This document shows, one piece after another, positions 1 through 6,345 of a stretch of 16,013 bases of DNA. Both the position numbers and the translations under genes were made by a program. Numbering within the stretch: the first letter of the stretch is position 1; each line of letters opens with the position of its first letter. Source of the DNA: Marinilabiliaceae bacterium (GTDB taxonomy: Bacteria > Bacteroidota > Bacteroidia > Bacteroidales > Marinilabiliaceae); assembly GCA_027010905.1 (NCBI GenBank), contig JALVBA010000363.1, positions 1 to 16,013 on the forward strand, written 5' to 3'. The notes under the pieces are model-generated. The model was not told the origin of the DNA, searched no databases, and saw nothing but the letters and a program-made list of their open reading frames with translations.

Positions 1-146
1 CTATACATCAAATACCTATGAAAAGTATTGAAAGATATATCAAATATTTAAAAGATACCGATATTATTGAATTTAAAGGTGAAGCTTCCCAAAAAGGCGG
101 TTACTACCTGACAGAAGAGATAAGAAATCTACTTAAAAACAGATAA
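1..146 (+). CDS. C-terminal tail of a winged-helix/HTH protein (partial)
   Basis: This is an open frame entering from the left edge (first full codon at 3) and ending at TAA 144-146. The readable part is about 47 residues: SIERYIKYLKDTDIIEFKG, then a Gly-Gly-Tyr-Tyr turn and a short basic tail. The pattern SIERYI-K-L-(x)n-IIEFKG-(x)n-GGYY is the recognition helix plus wing commonly found at the C-terminus of Fic-family proteins and of AlbA/Schlafen-type ATP-binding regulators in Bacteroidota. The catalytic part lies outside the window, so the family cannot be decided here. The next gene starts 32 bases downstream on the same strand, and co-transcription is possible. Confidence 0.6.
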   Translation, partial: IHQIPMKSIERYIKYLKDTDIIEFKGEASQKGGYYLTEEIRNLLKNR

Positions 147-178
147 TTAAAAGTAATCATCAATAGAACAAAAAAGCC

Positions 179-721
179 ATGAGAATAGACAGAGATAGCA
201 CAATCGGAGTAGTTATTGACATACAGGAGAAGCTGCTCCCTCACATGTTTGAGAAAGATGAGGTAGTACGAAATACTAATATCCTGATTCAGGGACTTAA
301 AGAGCTTGGAGTAGCTGTAATAGTTACCGAACAATACAAGAAAGGGCTTGGAGAAACTGTAAAATCAATTGCCGGGTTTGTTAAGGAGTTCCCACATTTA
401 GAGAAGATATCTTTTAGCTGCTGTGACGACCCTAAATTTACCGAAAAGCTGGAAACCTCCACAAAAAGATTTGTAATTATTGCAGGCATCGAGTCGCACG
501 TTTGTGTTCTGCAAACCGCAATCGACCTTAAAGAGCGGGGGTTTCACCCTGTTGTTGTTGCCGACTGCATAAGCTCACGAACAGAAACAAATAAAGAGTT
601 AGCCCTTATTCGTATGCAACAGGAAGGTGTTTTAATCACCTCATACGAATCAATCCTATTTGAGCTTGCCCGAAAAGCAGGTACTGAAGAGTTTAAAGCG
701 ATAAGTAGGTTGGTGAAATAA
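179..721 (+). CDS. Isochorismatase-family cysteine hydrolase
   Basis: The product is a 180-residue cytosolic protein with the isochorismatase-like hydrolase fold, normal length for the short YcaC/ISOC1-like branch. The usual Asp-Lys-Cys triad is visible as D14 (in VVIDIQEKL), K76 (in LEKISFSC) and C109 (in IAGIESHVCV). The IESHVCV nucleophile motif is typical of the family. The enzyme should hydrolyse a C-N or C-O bond of a small amide or ester. The substrate (nicotinamide, a carbamoyl compound, or other) cannot be read from sequence. The start is the ATG at 179, preceded by an A-rich leader without a clear Shine-Dalgarno, as is usual in this phylum. The stop is followed within two bases by a GC-rich repeat (724-757). 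Confidence 0.88.
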   Translation: MRIDRDSTIGVVIDIQEKLLPHMFEKDEVVRNTNILIQGLKELGVAVIVTEQYKKGLGETVKSIAGFVKEFPHLEKISFSCCDDPKFTEKLETSTKRFVIIAGIESHVCVLQTAIDLKERGFHPVVVADCISSRTETNKELALIRMQQEGVLITSYESILFELARKAGTEEFKAISRLVK

Positions 722-723
722 TG

Positions 724-757
724 GGAAGCCCCTCCCAACCTCCCCAAAGGGAAGGAG
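724..757 (-). repeat. GC-rich interspersed repeat, copy 1
   Basis: On the plus strand this reads as a C-rich run (CCCCTCCCAACCTCCCC), an AAA turn and then GGGAAGGAG, so it can fold on itself. Its reverse complement aligns with 1107-1140: TCC, pyrimidine-rich arm, short turn, GGGGAG, then (T/A)TGG-(A/G)AGGGG-CTT. The two copies are therefore one family in opposite orientation. It sits immediately after a stop codon and might act as a weak transcript-end hairpin, although no T-run follows. Confidence 0.6.
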
Positions 758-867
758 AATAAGAAGACGATATATAGGAATTTAAGCTCTATATTATTAA
801 CTAAGATGGGAGTAATACTACCTTTTTTGTGAAATAGTGAAATGATAACACGAGTAACCATCTGATT

Positions 868-1024
868 AATATTCCGGTGCTCTGCACCTTTTATAATTGA
901 AATGCTATTAATTACTACAAAGGTTAACGCGACTCTGTCGCTCCTTATTGTAGGTGCAGAGCACCGTAATATTTGTAGAAAATAAATAATCTGCCATCAA
1001 ATAGGTACAGAGTACCGAAACATT
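868..1024. repeat. REP-like cluster of four 13-bp palindromes
   Basis: Four units share the plan of a 5-bp arm, a TCT or AGA centre, and the complementary 5-bp arm: GGTGC-TCT-GCACC (876-888), GCGAC-TCT-GTCGC (929-941), GGTGC-AGA-GCACC (953-965) and GGTAC-AGA-GTACC (1004-1016). The first two have TCT centres and the last two AGA, so the set is arranged head to head. Outer flanks are also conserved: 868-889 and the reverse complement of 952-973 match at 21 of 22 bases, and 952-973 matches 1003-1024 at 18 of 22. Two of those four differences are a compensatory pair in the arm. This resembles REP/BIME elements. No RAYT transposase is present in the window. Confidence 0.75.
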
Positions 1025-1083
1025 AAATTGAGATTGTTAAATTTTAGTTGTTTTATAAATACCACTTAAAATACAATATACCA

Positions 1084-2049
1084 ATGATATCAAAACCACA
1101 AAATTATCCCTCCCCCTCAGGGGGAGATGGAGGGGGCTTTTCCTCACGTATCTTCGGCTTCGGCGAAATAGTCTACGACATACTATTTAAAGATATGCAA
1201 CCGGTAGCAGCAAAGGCCGGCGGCAGTGTACTCAACGCACTTGTGTCGCTTGCCCGGGTCGGCCGGGAGGTACAGATGATTTCTGAAACGGGCGATGATC
1301 TTGTCGCTAATGCAATAGTCACGTTTCTTTATGAAAACAGAATCAATACCGATTACATCAATCAACTTAACGGAAAGTCTACTTTAGCTCTGGCTTTTTT
1401 GAATGAGGAGAATGAGGCAGAGTATCAGTTTTTCAAAGATGATTCTGTGAAAAAAGAAGATTTTAATATCCCCGATTTCACCTCTGACGATATCCTACTT
1501 TTCGGCTCTTTCTACGGTATCAACCCCGATGTACGCCCCAATGTGTTAAGCATCGTCAACAGAGCACGAGAGGCCGGTTCTACAATTTATTATGATCCTA
1601 ACTTCAGAGCAGCGCATTTGAAACATGGAAACAGAGAGCAGTTGGTAAAATCCATTGAGGAGAATTTTGGTTTAGCTGATATTGTCCGCGGAAGTGATGA
1701 AGATTTTATGAATCTTTACGGGGAGAGCTCTCCCGAAAAGATATATAAAAAAGTTTCGGCTTTGTGCCCGAATTTGATTATTACGGCCAGCTCATCCAAG
1801 GTACACACTTTCAGCAACAATAACCATGAGACGTTTGAAGTACCACAAATAGAGACTGTAAGTACTGTTGGTGCCGGCGACAATTTCAATGCCGGAGTTA
1901 TTAATCAGCTTGTTAAGCAGGGGTTGGAGAGAGTTGGTGACACGCTTACAATATCTGACTGGCAATTATTAATAGAATCAGGCATTCGTTTCTCTTCAGC
2001 TGTTTGTAAGAGCATGGACAACTATGTTCCTGTGGAATTTGATGAGTAA
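1084..2049 (+). CDS. PfkB-family carbohydrate kinase
   Basis: The product is a 321-residue ribokinase-fold sugar kinase that transfers phosphate from ATP to a sugar, probably fructose or a similar hexose. Numbered from the ATG at 1084, the core starts near residue 22 (RIFGFGEIVYDILF). The PfkB signature 1 region AKAGGSVLNALVSLARVG is near 44-60, and signature 2, VSTVGAGDNFNAG, is near 259-271 with catalytic base D266 and the GAG anion hole. A longer frame begins at TTG 1048, but ATG 1084 is preferred. Residues 5-20 (KPQNYPSPSGGDGGGF) are not family sequence. They are encoded by a GC-rich repeat at 1107-1140 that lies inside the reading frame. No start codon lies between the repeat and the core, so the extension is probably translated. 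Sugar specificity cannot be told. Confidence 0.87.
   Translation: MISKPQNYPSPSGGDGGGFSSRIFGFGEIVYDILFKDMQPVAAKAGGSVLNALVSLARVGREVQMISETGDDLVANAIVTFLYENRINTDYINQLNGKSTLALAFLNEENEAEYQFFKDDSVKKEDFNIPDFTSDDILLFGSFYGINPDVRPNVLSIVNRAREAGSTIYYDPNFRAAHLKHGNREQLVKSIEENFGLADIVRGSDEDFMNLYGESSPEKIYKKVSALCPNLIITASSSKVHTFSNNNHETFEVPQIETVSTVGAGDNFNAGVINQLVKQGLERVGDTLTISDWQLLIESGIRFSSAVCKSMDNYVPVEFDE
1107..1140 (+). repeat. GC-rich interspersed repeat, copy 2, inside the PfkB 5' end
   Basis: The repeat includes a perfect hairpin, TCCCCC (1111-1116), TCA (1117-1119), GGGGGA (1120-1125), followed by GATGGAGGGGGCTTT. It is the same family as 724-757 in opposite orientation. It lies about 23 bases after the likely start codon and is translated as Pro/Ser/Gly-rich residues. 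A strong hairpin so close to the start could also reduce translation initiation. Confidence 0.65.
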
Positions 2050-2067
2050 TATTAGAATTAAAGTGAA

Positions 2068-2075
2068 TAACTTTG
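2068..2075 (+). promoter_or_regulatory. Possible Bacteroidota -7 box (TAACTTTG)
   Basis: TAACTTTG matches the TAnnTTTG -7 element exactly and lies just after the PfkB stop, upstream of DUF4956. The only TTTG upstream (2038-2041) is 26 bases away rather than 19-21, so the -33 element is poor. It may drive the 41-codon ORF and DUF4956 after a long leader. Confidence 0.28.
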
Positions 2076-2131
2076 GTTTTGGCACGTAGAATAAAACTAA
2101 ACATCTTCTCAATTTTGACATATCATACATC

Positions 2132-2257
2132 ATGCCTAATTCTGAACATAAAAAACCGGTATTGTCAGACATTGTGATTATTGAGATTGAAAGTGATAAA
2201 AACAAAGAAAGAAATGGGATACAACAATCCCTTAAAAGATTAACAAGCTTCAAATAA
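2132..2257 (+). CDS. Small hypothetical ORF (41 residues)
   Basis: The frame runs from ATG 2132 to TAA 2255-2257 in the gap between PfkB and DUF4956. The peptide is charged and Lys-rich (starts MPNSEHKKPVLSDIVIIEIE), with no signal peptide or membrane segment. I recognise no family. It may be a chance ORF, a remnant, or a short leader of the DUF4956 transcript that ends 29 bases before the DUF4956 start. Confidence 0.2.
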   Translation: MPNSEHKKPVLSDIVIIEIESDKNKERNGIQQSLKRLTSFK

Positions 2258-2286
2258 TGCTAACTTAACGCATAACACATAACAAT

Positions 2287-2949
2287 ATGATTATACAGTA
2301 TCTCAACGACTTAGAAGACTACCAGGCCTTAATTGTACGTTTTGCATTTAACCTAATAGTAACGCTAATATTAGTACGATGGCTATATTATGGCATAACA
2401 AAACGAAAAGATTACCTATTTAGTTATATTATAATTAGTACGGTTGTATTCTTACTATGTTTCCTTTTGGCCAGTGTTGAGCTTGAGCTGGGATTTGCTC
2501 TTGGGTTGTTTGCCATATTCGGCATTATCCGATACCGCACAATGCAGATACCAATTAAAGAGATGACCTACCTGTTTCTGGTTATTGGTGTTTCTGTTAT
2601 TAATTCTCTGTCAAGCAATAGTATAGGTTTTCTTGATATTCTTATTGCAAACACATTCTTTATTGGCCTTACTTATGTACTGGAGAAAGTATGGCTGTTA
2701 AGACATGAGACTTCAATGATTATTATCTATGAGAATATCGATCTAATAAAATCTGAAAACAGAGAAAAGCTTATTGAAGACCTTGAGACCAGAACAGGAA
2801 TAAAAAAGATTAACAAGGTAGATATTGGTAAAATTAATTTCCTTAGAAATACTGCTAATCTGAGAGTATATTACTACGCTAAAGATGATGTTGTAAATGC
2901 TGCCGACGATACTTCAATTATGGACATGTCGAACGACGATGATGATTAA
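2287..2949 (+). CDS. DUF4956-family inner-membrane protein
   Basis: The product is 220 residues. Hydrophobic segments lie near 16-35, 43-64, 66-82, 93-110 and 113-132, followed by a soluble domain (about 140-205) and an acidic tail (SNDDDD). The block ELELGFALGLFAIFGIIRYR, then TMQIPIKEMTYLF (about 65-97), is the conserved core by which I recognise DUF4956. The biochemical role is unknown. In many bacteria the family neighbours VTC-domain polyphosphate polymerases or CotH-like surface proteins, and neither is intact here. The next frame (2959) begins 9 bases later with a signal peptide but is broken, so a former operon partner seems to have decayed. Confidence 0.85.
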   Translation: MIIQYLNDLEDYQALIVRFAFNLIVTLILVRWLYYGITKRKDYLFSYIIISTVVFLLCFLLASVELELGFALGLFAIFGIIRYRTMQIPIKEMTYLFLVIGVSVINSLSSNSIGFLDILIANTFFIGLTYVLEKVWLLRHETSMIIIYENIDLIKSENREKLIEDLETRTGIKKINKVDIGKINFLRNTANLRVYYYAKDDVVNAADDTSIMDMSNDDDD

Positions 2950-2958
2950 ATAAAAGGT

Positions 2959-3156
2959 ATGCTCAGAAGATACTCATTAATAGTTGTCGTCACTGCCTTT
3001 TTCAGCATCGGATGTATAAATGCTCAAACAACAAAGTTATTATCCCCAAGTTGGGGGGTTTTCCAGAAATCTGATTTTGTACGTAATAGATAGATACAGG
3101 ATACCTTGTGGTTGAAAGGGGATTTCAAATCAGAGGATATTCGTTTTTTAGTGTAA
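2959..3156 (+). pseudogene. Decayed exported-protein gene downstream of DUF4956
   Basis: ATG 2959 opens a 44-codon frame ending at TAG 3091-3093. The first 23 residues are a clear signal peptide (MLRRYSLIVVVTAFF, then SIGCINAQ). In the same frame, reading continues past the TAG for 20 codons of coding-like sequence (IQDTLWLKGDFKSEDIRFLV) to TAA 3154-3156. Codons just after the signal peptide overlap a GC-rich hairpin, CCCCAA-G-TTGGGG (3044-3056). I read this as the front end of a secreted protein once co-transcribed with DUF4956, now truncated. A genuine 44-residue secreted peptide is the alternative. The rest of 2950-3250 shows no gene. Confidence 0.5.
3044..3056. repeat. GC-rich perfect hairpin
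   Basis: CCCCAA, G, TTGGGG is a 6-bp perfect stem with a one-base centre, standing out in AT-rich surroundings. It resembles the CCCCAA(C/G)TTGGGG part of interspersed repeats seen in Bacteroidota genomes. It lies inside the truncated secreted-protein frame, so insertion of this repeat may have contributed to the decay. Confidence 0.5.
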
Positions 3157-3250
3157 AAAAAGCAACCTTTCATAAAAAAAACAGGACATCTTCTTTATTT
3201 CCTCATGTAATTGTTATAGATTTAATTTTTTTAATCTTATTAACAATCTA

Positions 3251-4609
3251 ATGTATCGGTTTAAAGGTTACTTTTTTGTTGTGATATTGCTATATCTGTC
3301 TAACAATATTTTTGCACAGATTGATTTTGGTAGTCTGTCGGAAGAGCAGATTTACCACAAAGAGAATAGGTATAATAAATGGTCTGTCACTCTTGGTTAC
3401 GGGCCTGTAACATATTATACTGATGTTATTGATTATACTATCTTACCATCTCATAACTGGAAATTTGCTCCCACCATAATGATAAGTAAGCAGTTTAATC
3501 GCCCCTGGGGGCTTGATGCTCAGTTTATGACTGCTGACATGTATGGAGAGAAGAATCACCGCTACTTCGAAGGCAATTTAATGGAGGCATCATTGAATCT
3601 CACATTCTCGATAAACCAGTTTGCTGCGTTTGGCCCCATTGCCGACAAGTGGGATATATATGGCAAGTTAGGTTTCGGTATGGTCTTCTTCCGAAGTCGT
3701 CAGAGAGCTTTGTATGATGATGTTTATAACGATAACGGGATACCACCTGAGGCTATTATTAAAGATCAGATACTTCAGGTGAAGCATGTTTATGATTTTA
3801 TCTCATATCCAAAACCTGAAGGATGGACTCGCGACGAATATATGGTGATGGGGTATGACAGAAAAACAGACCCTGAAAAAGAGGAGACGCGAAAAAGTGA
3901 GATAGTACTCCCCTTTGGTGTTGGTGTGAGATACAGGTTAAGCCCCAGTTTTGACCTTGGGATTGAATTTATCATGCACAGCATGGCAAACGATAATCTT
4001 GACGTAAACTTATCGGGTGCTGACAACGATGCTTACATGTACTCATCCTTTAATATTTCATACAAAATAGGCAAGAAGAATAAGCGTCATCCTGTTTGGA
4101 CATACAAAGATTTCAATATCGCCTACAAACAGCAGAGAGAGGCTGACCCGCTGGCTGCCAAACTAGACTCACTAAAAGAAGAACTTAATGTACTTGCAGC
4201 CACCGACTCTGTTGCTTCAGACACATCATACATCTACACCGAAAGTATTATTTATGAGGAAGGAGTTTCGGCATCAGTATTTTTCGACTTTGACAAATCA
4301 ACAATATCACGTAGAGAACATAAGGAGTTGGCCAAGGTTGCCAAAGCTATGGAAAAAGACATCAGCACACGTATACGGATTGTTGGATATTGTGATACCA
4401 GAGGCTCTTACGACTATAATATAAAACTCAGCAAACGAAGATGTAACGCAGTGTTGGATGTTTTGGTTAATGACTATGGTATAGATAGTGATAGGTTACA
4501 GATTGACCCCAGAGGAGAGAATGACCTGTTGTCTGACACAAACAAATTTAAACCCCGTGGTCTGCACATAGTGAATCGCCGGGTAGATCTCTTTATGATT
4601 GTAGAATGA
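3251..4609 (+). CDS. OmpA-family outer-membrane protein (first of tandem pair)
   Basis: The product is 452 residues. A signal peptide of about 22 residues ends in FAQ (cleavage before IDFG). An N-terminal domain of about 45-280 is rich in alternating aromatic/polar strands (NKWSVTLGYGPVTYYTD, LPFGVGVRYRL, SSFNISYKIGKK) and is likely an outer-membrane beta-barrel. A charged linker (about 285-335) leads to a C-terminal OmpA/MotB-like peptidoglycan-binding domain (about 338-452). In that domain VFFDFDKS, IRIVGYCDTRGS, LSKRRCNAVLDVL and NRRVDLFMI are conserved. D382 and R397 fit the residues that grip diaminopimelate. The protein should tether the outer membrane to the cell wall. Its TGA overlaps the next start by four bases (ATGA), so the pair is translationally coupled. 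Confidence 0.88.
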   Translation: MYRFKGYFFVVILLYLSNNIFAQIDFGSLSEEQIYHKENRYNKWSVTLGYGPVTYYTDVIDYTILPSHNWKFAPTIMISKQFNRPWGLDAQFMTADMYGEKNHRYFEGNLMEASLNLTFSINQFAAFGPIADKWDIYGKLGFGMVFFRSRQRALYDDVYNDNGIPPEAIIKDQILQVKHVYDFISYPKPEGWTRDEYMVMGYDRKTDPEKEETRKSEIVLPFGVGVRYRLSPSFDLGIEFIMHSMANDNLDVNLSGADNDAYMYSSFNISYKIGKKNKRHPVWTYKDFNIAYKQQREADPLAAKLDSLKEELNVLAATDSVASDTSYIYTESIIYEEGVSASVFFDFDKSTISRREHKELAKVAKAMEKDISTRIRIVGYCDTRGSYDYNIKLSKRRCNAVLDVLVNDYGIDSDRLQIDPRGENDLLSDTNKFKPRGLHIVNRRVDLFMIVE

Positions 4610-5910
4610 ACAGAATAGCTCCATTAGTAAGATTTACCCTTCTGCTTCTTTTTGTCCAGTCATGCATCTCTGTTTTTGGACAAAGAAGCGATGACTTTAT
4701 CATTGAGGAAGATATGCGCTATTCGCGTGAAAAGAAGTTCAATTCATGGTCGATAAGTGTGGGGTATGGGCCTTTGATAATGTATTCCGATATAACAAAC
4801 TACACTGTCTTTCCTAATGAAAAATGGGATTTTAGTCCGGTAATAAAAGTTACCAAATACCTCAATCCTGCATTTTCTTTCGATGCACAGTTCCTATCTG
4901 GAAAGATGTATGGTTCAAATGTTGGTTACTTTTTTGAAGGTGACATGACAGACTTCAGTATCAGCCATGTTGGTATCATTAATCAGATGCTTAATACACC
5001 CGGCCCACGAAGAGACAAGTGGAATTTCTACTATAAAATAGGATTTGGTTTTACTGCATTCAGGTCTAAACTGCACCATCAGGATGACGGAAGAGTAGTT
5101 ATGGTAAAAGACTTTAGTGGAGACGCTACAGATATGCGATATGTTGTTCATGGTTACGACATTTATGATCCCGATAAAAAGATAGAGCGCAAACGAACAC
5201 TGCTTCTACCCATGGGTCTGGGTGTGATGTATCGCATAAACAGAAGTTTTGATATTGGAATTGAAACTATAATGAGATTTAGCCTGATGGATAAGTTCGA
5301 TAATATTTTAGCTGGAGGCTCTAATGATAGCTATTGGCATACTAATATTAACTTGTCGTACAAAATAGGTAAGAAAGATAAGCGGCATAAACGGTGGACT
5401 TACCGTGGATATGATTTTAATATTTTTGGAGCTAAGAAGAGGTATCCCCTCGAAGATGAGATTAATGAGCTTGGGTGCGATATTGACCAGTATGCAGCCA
5501 ACAGACTCATTAAGACCGACTCCGTTATTATTTTTCATAACCTGAAAAAGGTCTACTCTACCTCGGAGTTCTATTCTGTGTTCTTCAGCAGCTCGTCAGA
5601 CACAAAAGTTGATAGAGAAGATGTTGTTATTCTTGCTGAGACCGCTATTAAATTAATGAAAAATGAAAAGTGGAATGTGTATCTGTATGGGTACTCTGAT
5701 AAAACCGGTGATACCGATAAAAACATGGATATAAGCCGTAAACGTTGCGAGGTTGTGAAAGATATTCTGGCAAACGATCTTGGTATTGTCGAAGACCGTA
5801 TCTCTATCTATCCTAAAGGCGAAACAGAACTCCTATCCCCAACCGACAAACTCTCACCACGAGGTATTCATATGGTAAACCGTAGAGTGGATATTGTGAT
5901 TATGAAGTGA
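4606..5910 (+). CDS. OmpA-family outer-membrane protein (second of tandem pair)
   Basis: The product is a 434-residue paralogue of the preceding protein and starts inside its stop codon (ATGA overlap). It has a signal peptide (cleavage likely after VFG, before QRSDD). A Cys at 20 is preceded by VQS, a poor lipobox, so a lipoprotein is unlikely. The barrel domain matches its partner block by block: NSWSISVGYGPLIMYSD, then KWDFSPVIKVTKYLNP, DAQFLSGKMYG and NLSYKIGKKDKRHKRWTY. The C-terminal OmpA-like domain (about 320-434) keeps GYSDKTGDT, SRKRCEVV and NRRVDIVI, with D365 and R380 at the binding positions. Its opening FDFDKS strand is replaced by FFSSSSDTKV. The two probably arose by tandem duplication and may form a hetero-oligomer; that is inference. 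Confidence 0.85.
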   Translation: MNRIAPLVRFTLLLLFVQSCISVFGQRSDDFIIEEDMRYSREKKFNSWSISVGYGPLIMYSDITNYTVFPNEKWDFSPVIKVTKYLNPAFSFDAQFLSGKMYGSNVGYFFEGDMTDFSISHVGIINQMLNTPGPRRDKWNFYYKIGFGFTAFRSKLHHQDDGRVVMVKDFSGDATDMRYVVHGYDIYDPDKKIERKRTLLLPMGLGVMYRINRSFDIGIETIMRFSLMDKFDNILAGGSNDSYWHTNINLSYKIGKKDKRHKRWTYRGYDFNIFGAKKRYPLEDEINELGCDIDQYAANRLIKTDSVIIFHNLKKVYSTSEFYSVFFSSSSDTKVDREDVVILAETAIKLMKNEKWNVYLYGYSDKTGDTDKNMDISRKRCEVVKDILANDLGIVEDRISIYPKGETELLSPTDKLSPRGIHMVNRRVDIVIMK

Positions 5911-5931
5911 GACTAGTGAGGCAATACGTTA

Positions 5932-6336
5932 TCAGTATTTATGCGAAGCAATCCCACCAGCAACCACCTCAAGGAACTTCTTGATAGGTTCTGCTGCAAC
6001 CATTTTAATCATTGGATTCATGTCGGCTTTAATGGTCAGCTTTACTCTGCTGTCTGCCTCTTCTACCTCTTTTATCTGAACCCACAGAAAAAAGTTAACG
6101 GGGGTACTTCCTTCGCTGGTATATTTTATGGTGTCGAAAGGTGTTGATTCCACTATTCGTAGACCAACCTTCCCGACCATATCAATTTCGAAGGTGCAGT
6201 GATCACCGTGAGACTGCCAGTTCTTTATTTTATCCTTAGGTATCAACTCTCCAAAATTGTCAAAGTCTGAAAGGAAATTGAATATCTTCTCTTTTGCAAA
6301 TGGTACTACTTTAATATGGCTTTCGTATCTTGTCAT
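5932..6336 (-). CDS. SRPBCC-fold (START-like) protein
   Basis: The product is a 134-residue soluble protein with the helix-grip (polyketide cyclase/SRPBCC) plan: an N-terminal strand (ESHIKVVPFAKEKIFNFLSDF), the LIPKDKIKNW segment, alternating beta strands to about residue 100 and a long C-terminal helix (PIKKFLEVVAGGIAS). Such folds bind hydrophobic ligands in a central cavity. No ligand or activity can be assigned. It starts 9 bases after the phosphofructokinase stop on the same strand, so both are almost certainly one transcript, with this gene second. Its 3' end faces the OmpA pair across a 21-base convergent gap without an obvious terminator. Confidence 0.8.
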   Translation of the reverse strand: MTRYESHIKVVPFAKEKIFNFLSDFDNFGELIPKDKIKNWQSHGDHCTFEIDMVGKVGLRIVESTPFDTIKYTSEGSTPVNFFLWVQIKEVEEADSRVKLTIKADMNPMIKMVAAEPIKKFLEVVAGGIASHKY

Positions 6337-6345
6337 GTATTTAGT

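Larger units (their letters stand above)
722..1083. other. Repeat-rich intergenic region
   Basis: This 362-base stretch carries no convincing gene. Short open frames across it on the minus strand are shadows. It contains a GC-rich interspersed repeat (724-757) just after the isochorismatase stop and a cluster of four palindromic units (868-1024). A frame open from a TTG at 1048 joins the PfkB gene, but the ATG at 1084 is the better start. Confidence 0.8.

Noticed and set aside
1048..1083. TTG start extending PfkB by 12 residues
   Set aside because: The ATG at 1084 is in frame and closer to the conserved core; the extra residues are not family-like.
1996..2253. Minus-strand 85-codon ORF across the PfkB-DUF4956 gap
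   Set aside because: It overlaps the end of PfkB, has low-complexity hydrophobic sequence and no start context; no family recognised. Treated as a shadow.
4188..4424. 78-codon plus-strand ORF inside the first OmpA gene
   Set aside because: It lies in another frame of a clear OmpA-like coding region; a shadow.
4606..4680. Second OmpA protein as a lipoprotein (Cys at residue 20)
   Set aside because: The sequence before Cys is VQS, which does not fit the lipobox well; an ordinary signal peptidase site after VFG is better.
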